DNA of 64,000 nucleotides from Paenisporosarcina quisquiliarum_A (GCF_043641925.1 NZ_JBHZRU010000006.1:62001-126000); one strand, 5' to 3'. Counted from the first letter of the stretch, positions 1 to 9,563 are shown. Notes: generated from the sequence alone by a model not told the origin. Made by a program: numbers and translations.

Positions 1-2
1 AT

Positions 3-992
3 ACAGTTGATCAATGGTTTATGGATTCCGAGTCCCTATTATTTAAAAGTAATGAGAATTTGGAAGAATGGATGATAGAATCAGCGGTTAATTATCGTAA
101 GCGTAATGCTTGGTATACAGCAAGTGGTCCATATAATAAAATGGCTATTACCATCGAGCCAATGCCTGCATCCTATAAAGGCTACGGAAGAATTTTGTTA
201 TTAATGAAAGAGGACCGTGCACTAACTTTATTCCTTGAAACAAAAGAGCCATATTTTGAAAACTTAATAATTAATTCCTTTGTAAATTTACAGAATTTCA
301 AAGGAGACAAGACATACTGGGAAACAGAAGTAACAAGCACATATTTGAAAAATTTATATGGAATAACAGCTCCTTTTATTGATACTCGATTTAATGAGCA
401 AATTGCCCTTTTCTTATACACAAGTGGCAAAGAAATGAATGATCCTAATTATAATTCTGCATTAAAAAATTATGCGGATTTACTTGTAAGTCAAAAAAGT
501 AAAGGTAACATCATAGCTGTAGACAGTTATTCGTACTATATTTCTGATTACTTCCCAATTGTGCAATCAACCGTCACACATGCTTCAATGAACCACGTTT
601 TGGGTGGAATGAATGTATTATTAACTGCATATCAAGAATTTGGAGATCAAAAATATTTAAATACTGCACTCTCAATTCAAAATGCAATTAGAAAAGAAAA
701 AAGCAAATGGATTAGAACTGACGGCGATATTTGGTATAGAGTCAATAAACAAGGTGAATTTGCAGGACGCGATTACACTCACCTTACACTTGAAGACTTA
801 ATAAATTCTTATAAACTGTGGGAGAATATCAGTCCTGCTCAACTAGATACAATTGAAGCTTATATACGTTCTAAAGCTGGCTATCTTGATAGGAACCAGT
901 TAGGTTATACAACAAAAATAAAGATCGGGTTAGAAGAGATAGGCATGTCTGAACTCTTACCTCGAGGACCTGAATATACGGATGCCTTATAA
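3..992 (+). CDS. C-terminal part of an alpha-helical protein, possibly D-glucuronyl C5-epimerase-like (partial)
   Basis: The reading frame is open from the first bases of the window, so this is the C-terminal part of a longer gene whose start lies outside. The visible 330 or so residues contain no membrane segment. Its second half, with the stretches HASMNHVLGGMN, LLTAYQEFGD and DYTHLTLEDL, looks like the helical hairpin repeats of alpha/alpha-toroid carbohydrate enzymes. It reminds me most of the C-terminal domain of D-glucuronyl C5-epimerase-like proteins. That assignment is recognition by eye and is weak. An N-terminal signal peptide or SLH region could lie upstream, as in the neighbouring surface proteins. 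The gene converges on the SLH-CAP gene at 1165 and is closed by the hairpin at 1003. Confidence 0.6.
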   Translation, partial: TVDQWFMDSESLLFKSNENLEEWMIESAVNYRKRNAWYTASGPYNKMAITIEPMPASYKGYGRILLLMKEDRALTLFLETKEPYFENLIINSFVNLQNFKGDKTYWETEVTSTYLKNLYGITAPFIDTRFNEQIALFLYTSGKEMNDPNYNSALKNYADLLVSQKSKGNIIAVDSYSYYISDYFPIVQSTVTHASMNHVLGGMNVLLTAYQEFGDQKYLNTALSIQNAIRKEKSKWIRTDGDIWYRVNKQGEFAGRDYTHLTLEDLINSYKLWENISPAQLDTIEAYIRSKAGYLDRNQLGYTTKIKIGLEEIGMSELLPRGPEYTDAL

Positions 993-1002
993 TTAGAAAA
1001 AA

Positions 1003-1051
1003 GGGAACTGTCCTATAAGTCATATAAAATGACTTAGGGCAGTTCCTTTTT
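1003..1051 (+). terminator. Rho-independent terminator
   Basis: GGGAACTGtCCTaTAAGTCAT pairs imperfectly with ATGACTTAgGGCAGTTCC and is followed by a T run. It lies 11 bases after the stop codon of the plus-strand gene. An A run on the left side means it could also act on the minus strand. Confidence 0.85.
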
Positions 1052-1092
1052 ATGTTGAAATCAGACATATAACCATAAAAGAAATTCACACG

Positions 1093-1141
1093 AAAAAAAC
1101 AGAAAGACAAAAACGAGACGTTTTAGTCTTTCTGTTTTTTT
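1093..1141 (-). terminator. Bidirectional-type terminator for the SLH-CAP gene
   Basis: ACAGAAAGAC...GTCTTTCTGT forms a long stem flanked by an A run on the left and a T run on the right. It lies just downstream of the minus-strand gene that ends at 1165, between two converging genes. Confidence 0.85.
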
Positions 1142-1164
1142 ATAGCTTTTAAACAATCCCACAA

Positions 1165-2220
1165 TTATTTACTAGCAAACATATGAACCCAATAGAAATT
1201 TCCATTGTTATCTTTGGTAACGCCTACACCGACTCGTGTGTAATTATCCTTTAAAATATTGGCTCGATGACCTTCAGAATCCATCCATGCCACAACTACA
1301 TCTTCTGGGGTACGATAAGTTCTTGCAATATTTTCTCCAAAACTCTTATATGAGTAATCAAAATTAGCTGCCATTTCCCAAGGTGGCCCATAGATTGGAG
1401 AATAATGCTCCCAGTATCCGTTTTCAGCTAAATCATTAGCCTTTATAAGAGCTACTTGTGATAATTCTTTATCCATTACTAAAGGCATTAATCCTTGATT
1501 TTTTCGTTCAACATTAATCAATTCAATGGTCTTATTAGAATAACTAGGAAATTCATTTTCACTAAAAATATATTTACTAGTTACGTAATCGTAAACAGCT
1601 TGATATCGTAATTCAATTTTTTTGAATTCCAAAGCACCGTGTATAAAAGCTGCCATGTGAGCTCTGGTCACATAACCAGTTGGATCAAAATGAAATTGAT
1701 CTACACCAGAGGCAATTTTCACTTCAGCTATTGTATGAATATAATCATAAGCCCAGTAATCTTTGGAAACATCACGGAATTTATGCTTGTTTATATCATC
1801 TACTACGATATTAAAACCTTCTGAAACTATTTTTGACATTTGTCCTCGAGTTAAATACTCGTTCGGATTAAAATAGGTTTTATTTTGAAAGATACCTAGC
1901 TCAGTAAGTTTTGCAATTTCATTATAAGCAGAGTGGTTTTTGGATACATCTTGAAATTTAGGTGAGTATAGTGTTGATAAATCTAATTTTAAAGCACTCG
2001 CTAATAATTTAGCGGCTTGAGATCTGGTAATAGGATCTTTTGGTCGATATGTTCCATCCTCGTACCCATTTACGATCTTCAAGTTGGCAACATAATCAAT
2101 AGAAGTGTGTGCCCAATAACTAGTGGGTACATCTGAAAATCGCGTTTCAGCACTTGCATTACTATTGCTTAACGAAAATATAAAAATAATAGTTGTTAAA
2201 TACATGACTATCCTTTTCAA
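1165..2220 (-). CDS. SLH-anchored CAP/SCP-domain protein
   Basis: A secreted cell-surface protein. It starts with TTG, preceded by an AAGGGG ribosome site. Residues 1-24 are a signal peptide ending in SNASA. Residues about 26-205 hold three SLH repeats, recognisable by FSDVP..YWAHTSIDYV, GYEDGTYRPKDPITRSQAAKLL, LTRGQMSKIV and VTRAHMAAFI. SLH repeats bind pyruvylated secondary cell-wall polymer. Residues about 225-351 are a CAP (SCP/PR-1, YkwD-like) domain, with INVERKNQGL, HYSP, GENIARTYRTPEDVVVAWM and SEGHRANIL. Bacterial SLH-CAP proteins of this form are common in spore-formers, but their biochemical role is poorly defined. The gene is monocistronic, bounded by terminators on both sides. 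Confidence 0.9.
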   Translation of the reverse strand: MKRIVMYLTTIIFIFSLSNSNASAETRFSDVPTSYWAHTSIDYVANLKIVNGYEDGTYRPKDPITRSQAAKLLASALKLDLSTLYSPKFQDVSKNHSAYNEIAKLTELGIFQNKTYFNPNEYLTRGQMSKIVSEGFNIVVDDINKHKFRDVSKDYWAYDYIHTIAEVKIASGVDQFHFDPTGYVTRAHMAAFIHGALEFKKIELRYQAVYDYVTSKYIFSENEFPSYSNKTIELINVERKNQGLMPLVMDKELSQVALIKANDLAENGYWEHYSPIYGPPWEMAANFDYSYKSFGENIARTYRTPEDVVVAWMDSEGHRANILKDNYTRVGVGVTKDNNGNFYWVHMFASK

Positions 2221-2272
2221 TTAAACTCACCCCTTCCTACTACATTATCAAAAATCAAATAATAAATACATT

Positions 2273-2314
2273 AATAAGCTACGATGTCCACAATAAATAA
2301 CATCGTAGCTTATT
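2273..2314 (-). terminator. Terminator of the M14 carboxypeptidase gene
   Basis: A perfect 15-base stem, AATAAGCTACGATGT with ACATCGTAGCTTATT, surrounds a 12-base loop. It lies 32 bases downstream of the minus-strand stop at 2346. The stem itself supplies the U-rich end, so strength is inferred. Confidence 0.8.
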
Positions 2315-2345
2315 TGGTTAATTATTCAAAAAAAGATTTTAGATA

Positions 2346-4136
2346 TTATCTTGAATTTGCTTCTCTTGCTAAGTATAAGCCTACCTTGCGATTTAATTTC
2401 CACACTGAATCCCAATTAGCTAGTGGCACTGGTTTATTACCCACGTAAGGCGAAATTTCAATAACTAAACCAGGCATTTTTGTTTGTTTAATAAACCAAT
2501 CCGTAGATGCCCCAGAACCAACGACAAACATTGGAGGTACGACTCTATATCCGGTTAGCGATGAAACATTGCGAGCAATCGTAATATCACGTGTCGCTTG
2601 TCCATCCTTTTGGAAATTAAACCAGTAAATAATTTGTCCTGAAGAATGATAGGAATAATATCCTTTAAAATCACGACTTAACACAAAGTCACGTAAGGCT
2701 CTTGACTCAGGTTCAGAGAATACTCGAGGTCCACGATATCCACTTGGACTTGGTGATTTAACAGTAGAATTAATCTTATCCCAATTTGAATCGAAATTAT
2801 CATTCAAATCAACTCCACGGACATTCGCCTTCCATGCTTGGAAATTAGTACTTCCCTTGTTGATTTTCGTCGATAATTCTCCATTTTTCACTCCATTCGC
2901 ACCAGATTGTACTAAAGTAACACCGTCTGGATTAAGCATGGGAATAAACCAAATGGAAACATTGTTTAATAAACTTCGAGGTGAGTATCCCTCGTAAATG
3001 GAGTTTTTTAAATAATTGGCACTATACGTATCTAGCATTTCTAAAATTACATTTGTGGTCATATGTTCTCTTGCATGTAACGAGCCATCCATTAAGATTT
3101 CTTTTTTACCTTTACCTAACTTTAGAGCATAGATATCTCTACCTTCGACAGACTTACCTATAGTTTTTAACTCAGTGAATTCTGGATACATAGCTGCAAA
3201 TACTTGAAGATAGAATCCAGTTTCAGGATGAGAAAATGCTTGTTTGGGTTGAATCGCATTTGTATGAACTAAATGATTGAAAAATATTCTTGCATCTTTT
3301 CCATAAAAATTAATGATGGCTTGTCTACCATCAATGCCTTTAATATGTAAGAGGGATCCTTTATTTAATGTCCCCAAAGCCCTACCATCCTTAGTGAAAA
3401 CCGGAGTTAGTCTTTCTGTTACTAGTGATAGTGGATATTTTGCAGACTTTGGAACTGACACCGAAGGTTTTTTATTTGAAGGGAAAGTTCCTATTATCGG
3501 AACATAATACTCTTTAGAACCTATTCGGATAATGTGATATTTCGCAATATCTCTTTCTATTTTCCATGCTGTATTTTTGGCTAGAGTTCCCTTATGAACG
3601 AGTTCACCGTTTTTCCATTCATATATCGGTAAATCGTTTCCGATTATATCAAATGCATATGTGTCCTCAAATAAAGCTTTTGCATTTTCAACAGATAAAT
3701 ATACGTTTGTTCCTCCGAATTGTATTTCATAATATCCATTTACAATGTTTCCAACTTGAAATATGTATTCCACCCCTCCTGTGAAAACAATCAAACTTTC
3801 AGGAGATGGTTCTTGATATAGCTTATACATTGAATTAGTTTTTACTTGCCCAATTGTTGCAACATTCTCTGGAGTTATTGTCTCTTCTACTATTTCAATA
3901 GCAACTGCATCTATAAATAAATCAGATTCCGGGTGTACTAGTTTAACAAGAGTATCATTATAAACTTCAATAATTACTTCTGTTCCTTTAGAAATAGTTC
4001 CAATAGTCGAACCTTTTTCATCTTTTAAGAATGTTTGATCACCAGTAACCATTCCTTTATATTGAGTTGCTTCAGCATGTGCTGATACTACACCGATATT
4101 TAAAAATAAAAATAATAGTAGAACAATCTTTCTCAC
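2346..4136 (-). CDS. Secreted M14-family zinc carboxypeptidase with N-terminal SH3-like repeats
   Basis: I place the start at the GTG at 4136, which follows GGAGGAGTTCTAT and opens directly into a signal peptide (RKIVLLLFLFLNIGVVSAHA). Residues about 25-290 contain several short beta-rich SH3-like segments that probably attach to the cell wall. The C-terminal half is a peptidase M14 domain. The zinc ligand motif HAREH is near residue 357 and is followed by ILEMLDTY. WFIPMLNPDG, the third zinc ligand in YSYHSSG, and the catalytic Glu in LVIEISPY near residue 560 are all present. The enzyme should cleave C-terminal residues from peptides or peptidoglycan stem peptides outside the cell. No SLH domain is present, unlike its neighbours. 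It has its own terminator. Confidence 0.88.
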   Translation of the reverse strand: MRKIVLLLFLFLNIGVVSAHAEATQYKGMVTGDQTFLKDEKGSTIGTISKGTEVIIEVYNDTLVKLVHPESDLFIDAVAIEIVEETITPENVATIGQVKTNSMYKLYQEPSPESLIVFTGGVEYIFQVGNIVNGYYEIQFGGTNVYLSVENAKALFEDTYAFDIIGNDLPIYEWKNGELVHKGTLAKNTAWKIERDIAKYHIIRIGSKEYYVPIIGTFPSNKKPSVSVPKSAKYPLSLVTERLTPVFTKDGRALGTLNKGSLLHIKGIDGRQAIINFYGKDARIFFNHLVHTNAIQPKQAFSHPETGFYLQVFAAMYPEFTELKTIGKSVEGRDIYALKLGKGKKEILMDGSLHAREHMTTNVILEMLDTYSANYLKNSIYEGYSPRSLLNNVSIWFIPMLNPDGVTLVQSGANGVKNGELSTKINKGSTNFQAWKANVRGVDLNDNFDSNWDKINSTVKSPSPSGYRGPRVFSEPESRALRDFVLSRDFKGYYSYHSSGQIIYWFNFQKDGQATRDITIARNVSSLTGYRVVPPMFVVGSGASTDWFIKQTKMPGLVIEISPYVGNKPVPLANWDSVWKLNRKVGLYLAREANSR

Positions 4137-4220
4137 ATAGAACTCCTCCATTCATTTACATTAAGTATACTTGGAAATAGATGGTTTAACCTATATTGCG
4201 AATGTCCTGTTTTCAACAGA

Positions 4221-4256
4221 AAAAAAACCTTAGCTTTAAAAAGCTAAGGTCTTTTT
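4221..4256 (-). terminator. Terminator of the SLH 5'-nucleotidase gene
   Basis: ACCTTAGCTT, loop TAAA, AAGCTAAGGT. An A run on the left gives the U tail for the minus strand, and a T-rich end lies on the right. It begins immediately after the stop codon at 4260. Confidence 0.9.
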
Positions 4257-4259
4257 CTC

Positions 4260-6401
4260 CTATTCCATATATGACAAGAAATTAGAAATCATTTTAGAAG
4301 CATGTGCACGTGAAGCATAGTTTAAAGGCATAAACTTGCCATTCTCACCTTGTGCAATTTCTAACTCATTCAACATTTGAATAGCATATTTAGTTTCTTC
4401 ATTATAGTTACCTAAATCCGTATAAGTTGATTCAGATTCATTTACATACGGCTCCTCAGAAACAGCATTGAATGCACGACTTAACATTAATGCAAATTGA
4501 GCACGAGTTACTTTTGATCCTGGCATAAATTTACCTTCTATGCCAAAAACAATTTCAGCAGCATAAGCTGCATCGATTTCAGCTTGAGTTGTTGCATCAT
4601 ATCCAGATATATCAGTGAACGGTGATTTTTCTTCTGTCTCCAAACCAAGACCACGGACAATTAATGAAACAGCTTGTGCACGAGTTAAGTTTGATTTCGG
4701 TTCAAAAGTTGTCTCTGATGTCCCATTGATTAATCCTTGGTAGAATAGATCTTGAACATAGTCGAAGTACCAAGATTCATATGCAACATCCTCGAAAGGA
4801 ATTACTGCAAATATACGTTCTTCTACCATAGGTTCAACTTTGTCTAAAGATTTCATGTAATCAATAAACATTTCGTAATCAATATTTCCTGGTTCAGAAA
4901 GACGACCTTCTGCATATGCAGTTGCAAACATTGTATAACCGTCGCCACCTTTAGCAGTAAAGGTATTTGCTGCAACCTTATACATTTTGTCAAGTTCAAG
5001 TGGTTCTTCTCCAACATATACGTCTAATACGCGACTTCCCACTTCAGCAGTTCCATCAAATGCAACACTCATTCCTGACATATGCAAGAATCCACCATTT
5101 TCTTTAGGAAATTCCTTTAAACTATGTTCTAATGCAGCAAGAATTTCAGAACCTTTTAAATTCAAAATCCCAAGGCTATTACCAAACGGCATAACTGTTA
5201 AAACTTCACCATACGTAATATCGCCAGGTTCAATTGAACCACGAATACCTCCACCATTTTGAATAGCTATTACCGTATCAGGATCAATTTTTTGAGCAGT
5301 TGCTAACATACCATCCGTAATTAAATTGCCTAGATTTGTTTCACCAGCACGTACTCCCCATAGACCACGAGATCCATCTAAAAATACATCTGTAGAAACT
5401 CCAGTAGATTCCATCTTACGTTCTTCAATTTGATCAGTATATGGTTGTAATAAAGCAGCCGCTTCTTCATCTGCCACTAAATCTTCTACTGGTAATAACT
5501 CTCCAAACTGTGAAGTTACTTCCCCATTTACATCAAAAGTCACATCAAGTTTACCTAAGTTTTCACCATATTGTCCTGCTTGAACAATAATAGTTGGTGC
5601 ATCAAAATTGTTAGCTATTTTAGCTTCTGTTAATTTTGAATGGCTATGTCCACCAACAATTACATCAATTCCTTCCACATTTTCAGCTAATAATAAATCA
5701 TTATCAACCTCAGCAGAATCGTCATAACCAATATGTGAAATAGCAATGATTTTATTAATTCCTTGCGCTTCAAAAGCAGCTACTGCGGCTTCAGCTGAAG
5801 CAATATAGTCTTCAAAAGTTACGTCTACGGGACTTGATATTGTTACAGTCTCTTCAGTAGTTAAACCAAAAATTCCAACTTTTTCACCATTAAAATCTTT
5901 GACAATTCCATTGTAGACTTGACCGTTTTCATAATTGGCTTCATACGTATCATTCTGAAGACCTTCAAAAAATGGGTCTGCTGAAAAATCGACATTTGAA
6001 CTTACAAATGGAAATTCTGCACCCTTTACAAATTCAGAAAGAGATTTATGTCCTTCTTCTGCATCTCCAAGATCGAACTCATGATTACCAAATGTCATTG
6101 CATCATAACCCATGTAATTCATTAATTCCAAATCAGCTTGTCCATTAAACTCGTTAAAATAAAGTGTACCTGAGAATACATCTCCTGCATCTAATAATAA
6201 ACTATTCGTTTCTTCTGCACGAATTGATTTAATTAGACCTGCTCTTTTTGCCACAGCATCTAAATTTGCATGTGTATCGTTCGTATGCATAATTGTTAAA
6301 TCAAAATCGCCTTCCGCTGCAACTGCAATGGGTGATTGTAAACCCAAAAGACCAAAAGTCATTGCTGTTGCAATTGCTGAATTAATCCACTTTTTGTTCA
6401 T
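4260..6401 (-). CDS. SLH-anchored 5'-nucleotidase / 2',3'-cyclic phosphodiesterase family enzyme
   Basis: A secreted surface enzyme. Residues 1-29 are a signal peptide. Residues about 33-290 form a calcineurin-type metallophosphatase domain with all the usual metal motifs: IMHTNDTHAN, LLDAGDVFSGT, FGNHEFDLGD near residue 106, ISHIGYD and VGGHSHS near residue 250. Residues about 335-510 are the 5'-nucleotidase C-terminal substrate domain, with NLITDGML, QNGGGIRGSIEPGDI and AANTFTAKGGDGY. The last 170 residues carry three SLH repeats (LTRAQAVSLI, VTRAQFALML and SRAHASKMI). It should release phosphate and nucleosides from extracellular nucleotides while docked on the wall. The SLH repeats sit at the C terminus, opposite to most neighbours. 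A cre-like site lies 100 bases upstream. Confidence 0.93.
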   Translation of the reverse strand: MNKKWINSAIATAMTFGLLGLQSPIAVAAEGDFDLTIMHTNDTHANLDAVAKRAGLIKSIRAEETNSLLLDAGDVFSGTLYFNEFNGQADLELMNYMGYDAMTFGNHEFDLGDAEEGHKSLSEFVKGAEFPFVSSNVDFSADPFFEGLQNDTYEANYENGQVYNGIVKDFNGEKVGIFGLTTEETVTISSPVDVTFEDYIASAEAAVAAFEAQGINKIIAISHIGYDDSAEVDNDLLLAENVEGIDVIVGGHSHSKLTEAKIANNFDAPTIIVQAGQYGENLGKLDVTFDVNGEVTSQFGELLPVEDLVADEEAAALLQPYTDQIEERKMESTGVSTDVFLDGSRGLWGVRAGETNLGNLITDGMLATAQKIDPDTVIAIQNGGGIRGSIEPGDITYGEVLTVMPFGNSLGILNLKGSEILAALEHSLKEFPKENGGFLHMSGMSVAFDGTAEVGSRVLDVYVGEEPLELDKMYKVAANTFTAKGGDGYTMFATAYAEGRLSEPGNIDYEMFIDYMKSLDKVEPMVEERIFAVIPFEDVAYESWYFDYVQDLFYQGLINGTSETTFEPKSNLTRAQAVSLIVRGLGLETEEKSPFTDISGYDATTQAEIDAAYAAEIVFGIEGKFMPGSKVTRAQFALMLSRAFNAVSEEPYVNESESTYTDLGNYNEETKYAIQMLNELEIAQGENGKFMPLNYASRAHASKMISNFLSYME

Positions 6402-6500
6402 TAGACACCATCCTATTTAGTATTTGGAATGAAAACAATCATCCTACACTTATCATATATGAAACTTGTAGAAAGTATTGTGATAATTATGTAAATAAGG

Positions 6501-6514
6501 TGAAACCGTTTTCA
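6501..6514. promoter_or_regulatory. Candidate cre (CcpA) site upstream of the SLH 5'-nucleotidase
   Basis: TGAAACCGTTTTCA fits the cre consensus TGWAANCGNTNWCA at every position. It lies about 100 bases upstream of the nucleotidase start at 6401 and 39 bases downstream of the stop of the next minus-strand gene. A role in carbon catabolite control is inferred from the motif only. Confidence 0.6.
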
Positions 6515-6553
6515 TTCCCCTACTATAATATCATTAGTTGATAATTCTAACAA

Positions 6554-7582
6554 TTATTGAATTAGTTTAGTAAATGTTACTGTTCCATATTGGATACTGA
6601 TGGTATCTGGACTTGAAATAATATAAGTTAGATTCGCAAATTGATAATCATATATATTATATTCTAGACTTTCTCGACTTAATTTAACATTACTATAAGC
6701 CTCGAATTTTTTTGCGAAGTTTAATGTTTCATCATTATATTCTTTTGTCCCATGTTCTAATCCCATATCATAGTTCGAGTAGTCTAATGTAACTAACTTA
6801 CCATCTCTAAATAGCAATCCTATAATATATTCGCGACCATCAAAACCTGGATAATTTAAATAAGAGATAGAATATAAATCTTTTCCGGATTCACTTTCAC
6901 TTACTTTTTCATATTTGGCCATATTCTTTTTAACGTCATCAATACTCATCTGAAACTCAATTTCAGGAACTAAAATTTTTATGGTTGGTATATAAATTCG
7001 CACTTTTGGATTTAGCGTTCTTGATAGAAAAGATGAGATTTGAGCTCTTGTTAAAGGTTCTTTAGGATTAAAGAAACTTTGCGTACTATCCATATTCGTG
7101 ATGCCTAAAGCTGCAAGAGGGTCAACAAATATCCTTTCTTCTTTAGTAACATCATGGATATATGATGGATATTCACCCTCAAGCTTAAATGCTCTTGTAA
7201 GCCATTTAGCCATTTCCATTCTTGTTAGCGGATTACCACCATAAAATGAAGATTCTTTATCTATAACACCCATTTCTACTAATTTTGCAATTTCCTTATA
7301 TCCAGATGCTTTTACACTCAAATCTTTAAATTCAGGATTTTCAACCAATGAGGTATCAATTTTTAATGCTCGAGCAATTAAAACAGCCCCTTGTGTCTTA
7401 GTAACATTTTGGTTTGGTCTAAAGGATCCGTCCTCATAACCTTTTATGATTCCTTTATTTACTAAATAATAAATATCATTGGCTGCTGATGTTTTCGACA
7501 CATCTTTAAATGTAACCTCTGCTTGTGCATCAGTGTTTGACAAAAATAGTAGTGCGAGTAATAGTACAAGTGTCTTCTTCAT
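6554..7582 (-). CDS. SLH-domain surface protein with a small C-terminal domain of unknown function
   Basis: The start is set at the ATG at 7582, five bases after GGAGG, giving the signal peptide KKTLVLLLALLFLSNTDAQA. Residues about 25-200 hold three SLH repeats (GYEDGSFRPNQNVTKTQGAVLI, PLTRMEMAKWL and PLTRAQISSFL). Residues about 205-342 form a domain I cannot name, starting with EIEFQMSIDDVKKNM and continuing with alternating strands (YIIGLLFRDGKLVTLDY). Its layout, a short 'MS..DV' helix followed by strands, resembles the small BamE/SmpA-like or DUF4309-like fold. The C terminus of the next gene (7625-9262) has a similar pattern. The two genes are separated by only 42 bases, so co-transcription is possible, with the protease gene first. 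Confidence 0.8.
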   Translation of the reverse strand: MKKTLVLLLALLFLSNTDAQAEVTFKDVSKTSAANDIYYLVNKGIIKGYEDGSFRPNQNVTKTQGAVLIARALKIDTSLVENPEFKDLSVKASGYKEIAKLVEMGVIDKESSFYGGNPLTRMEMAKWLTRAFKLEGEYPSYIHDVTKEERIFVDPLAALGITNMDSTQSFFNPKEPLTRAQISSFLSRTLNPKVRIYIPTIKILVPEIEFQMSIDDVKKNMAKYEKVSESESGKDLYSISYLNYPGFDGREYIIGLLFRDGKLVTLDYSNYDMGLEHGTKEYNDETLNFAKKFEAYSNVKLSRESLEYNIYDYQFANLTYIISSPDTISIQYGTVTFTKLIQ

Positions 7583-7624
7583 AATAACCTCCAAATAAAT
7601 GATTCTTTTAAACCTATAAATCTA

Positions 7625-9262
7625 TTACTCCATGTCATTCTCAATAACTAACACAGCATAAGGATTTTCCAAGTCACTATCAGGTATGATCGCATTCCAA
7701 CTCATCAATGGATAGTTCCAATACGTAGCAATAGAATAGTCCTTTATATCATTATTCCAATCAAAATCGTAATAATCAGCTTCTCCATATTCATATTCCA
7801 ATACATCAAGCATATCAAAGAAAAACTCCTCTTTATCTGAGTGAGATAGAGTTTCAAAACCTAAATAATAAGTGGAAATTGAATATAACTTATTATCTTT
7901 AAATGTATAGTAGACATCAGCTTCTATGCTATGATCAGATACCCCATAATAATAGATTGAATCCGACGTAGAGTCAGATGGAATACTACCTTCTGCTTCA
8001 ATTACTTCTTTCGGACTCATTCCAAAAGCTACATTGCGGTAAATGACTTCCAAAACTGGTTTTGGAGGGAAAATTGGTTGAACTTTCAATTGACTATGTG
8101 ACAGTTTGAGAAAAGATTTCCAAGAATCTAATTCATTAATTGAAACGGAAAAATTCAAATCTGCAGTTTCATTTTCTTCTACAGATGTTGTAACACCAAT
8201 AAGATTTCCTTTCGTATCAAAAAGCCCCCCGCCCGAACTTCCAAATGTCATTTGAGCAGTGTGTTGAATTGTAGAAATACCTTCTATATCTCTAAAAGAG
8301 CTAATAATTCCTTCTGAAACAGTATTTTGAAGACCTAAAGGATTTCCAATGGCTACAACTTTCTCCCCTTTTTTTAAATCTTCATATCTTTTAAAAGTTA
8401 CTTTTGATGCAGTGATATTTTCCTTTAATTTTATTAAAGCTAGATCCTTAAGTTCATCTGATTCAACAATCCCCGCTATCTCGTATTTTTTATCATCTAT
8501 TGAGAAAGCCGTGCCAAATTGGAAATCATTAATCACATGTTGATTAGTCAATATCAAACCATTACCTATTAGTATTCCACTACCTAATGTCACGTTATTT
8601 ATTTCAAGTAAAAATATTCTAGAATCATGCATTTTAACAATCTCTTGAGTTGTTAAGGTCTTATCATTTATTGGTTTAAACGAATCATTTAATGCTCTTG
8701 CTAAGAACGCTGAAAAATGAGCTCTTGTGAGTGATGAAAATGGTTTAAACGTTCCATCCTCGTACCCAGTAGTAATATTATTATCTGCTAATATGGAAAT
8801 ATACGATTTGTTAGGATTATTTAAATAGACATCATTGAACTTAATACTGGTATCACCTTGAAGATTTAATCCGATAACAATGGCTCGAGCCATCATTTCT
8901 CTAGTTCCTGGAGAACCAGGATTGAAATTGGTACCTTTAGGCATTATCCCTGCATTAACTACAGCAGCAATTTCTCTGTATGCCGAATTTGATTTCGAAA
9001 CATCCTTAAATCCCGGATCTGTCACATTATTCAGGTCTAACTTTAAGGTTCTACTCATCATTACAGCAATTTGTTTTTTTGTAACAAATTCAGTCGGACG
9101 AAAAGTTCCGTCTGGATAACCATTAATGATTTCTTCGTTTACTAAAAAATTAATCTCATTAATATACGTTTTTACATCTGAAAATTTATTTGCTGCAAAT
9201 GTTTGTAACGGTAAAGCAACAAGTATTATTAATAAAAATAAAGCAACGAATTTCTTCAACAT
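7625..9262 (-). CDS. SLH-anchored trypsin-like (S1C/HtrA-type) serine protease
   Basis: It has a signal peptide ending in TFA, then three SLH repeats at residues 25-200 (GYPDGTFRPTEFVTKKQIAVMM, GTREMMARAI and GYEDGTFKPFSSLTRAHFSAFL). A trypsin-like protease domain follows at about 215-385. The catalytic triad is visible: His in LTNQHVIND near residue 242, Asp in LKDLALIKL near 272, and Ser in TFGSSGGGLFD near 342. The fold resembles the HtrA/DegP protease core, but no PDZ domain follows. Instead, residues about 405-545 form a small strand-rich domain beginning AFGMSPKEVIEAEG. It probably degrades or processes proteins at the cell surface. The gene has a good GAGGAG ribosome site. A region of about 260 bases without genes follows towards 9523. 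Confidence 0.9.
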   Translation of the reverse strand: MLKKFVALFLLIILVALPLQTFAANKFSDVKTYINEINFLVNEEIINGYPDGTFRPTEFVTKKQIAVMMSRTLKLDLNNVTDPGFKDVSKSNSAYREIAAVVNAGIMPKGTNFNPGSPGTREMMARAIVIGLNLQGDTSIKFNDVYLNNPNKSYISILADNNITTGYEDGTFKPFSSLTRAHFSAFLARALNDSFKPINDKTLTTQEIVKMHDSRIFLLEINNVTLGSGILIGNGLILTNQHVINDFQFGTAFSIDDKKYEIAGIVESDELKDLALIKLKENITASKVTFKRYEDLKKGEKVVAIGNPLGLQNTVSEGIISSFRDIEGISTIQHTAQMTFGSSGGGLFDTKGNLIGVTTSVEENETADLNFSVSINELDSWKSFLKLSHSQLKVQPIFPPKPVLEVIYRNVAFGMSPKEVIEAEGSIPSDSTSDSIYYYGVSDHSIEADVYYTFKDNKLYSISTYYLGFETLSHSDKEEFFFDMLDVLEYEYGEADYYDFDWNNDIKDYSIATYWNYPLMSWNAIIPDSDLENPYAVLVIENDME

Positions 9263-9522
9263 AACATCTCCTCTAACATGGATTCAATCCTTATTACTTA
9301 TAATATATCAATATTTTGGAAATGTATGCAGATATTTTCCTGTATTTTTAGAGGAATGATTTTTAATATAATTTATGTAAAACTCTTAACCAGTCGGCTA
9401 ATTTAATATTCATCTTTCGCATAGTATTGACTGTTATCAATCAATTCTTAATGACTATCTTCTAAAAAATCAAATGTATTTCCGAATTTTTTAAAAATGG
9501 TCTTCTACTTATGATTACTCAT

Positions 9523-9552
9523 AAAAAAAAGCTGGAAATGTTACCCTCCAGC
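9523..9552 (-). terminator. Terminator closing the RsbQ/PAS/FapA/GGDEF-EAL operon
   Basis: On the minus strand GCTGGA...TCCAGC is followed by a run of eight T. It lies 11 bases after the stop of the PAS gene and closes the four-gene operon. Confidence 0.85.
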
Positions 9553-9563
9553 GGTTTCTATAT

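Noticed and set aside
4987..5262. 91-codon plus-strand frame opposite the 5'-nucleotidase gene
   Set aside because: It lies wholly antisense to a clear, conserved gene; Ser/Pro-rich composition is a shadow effect.
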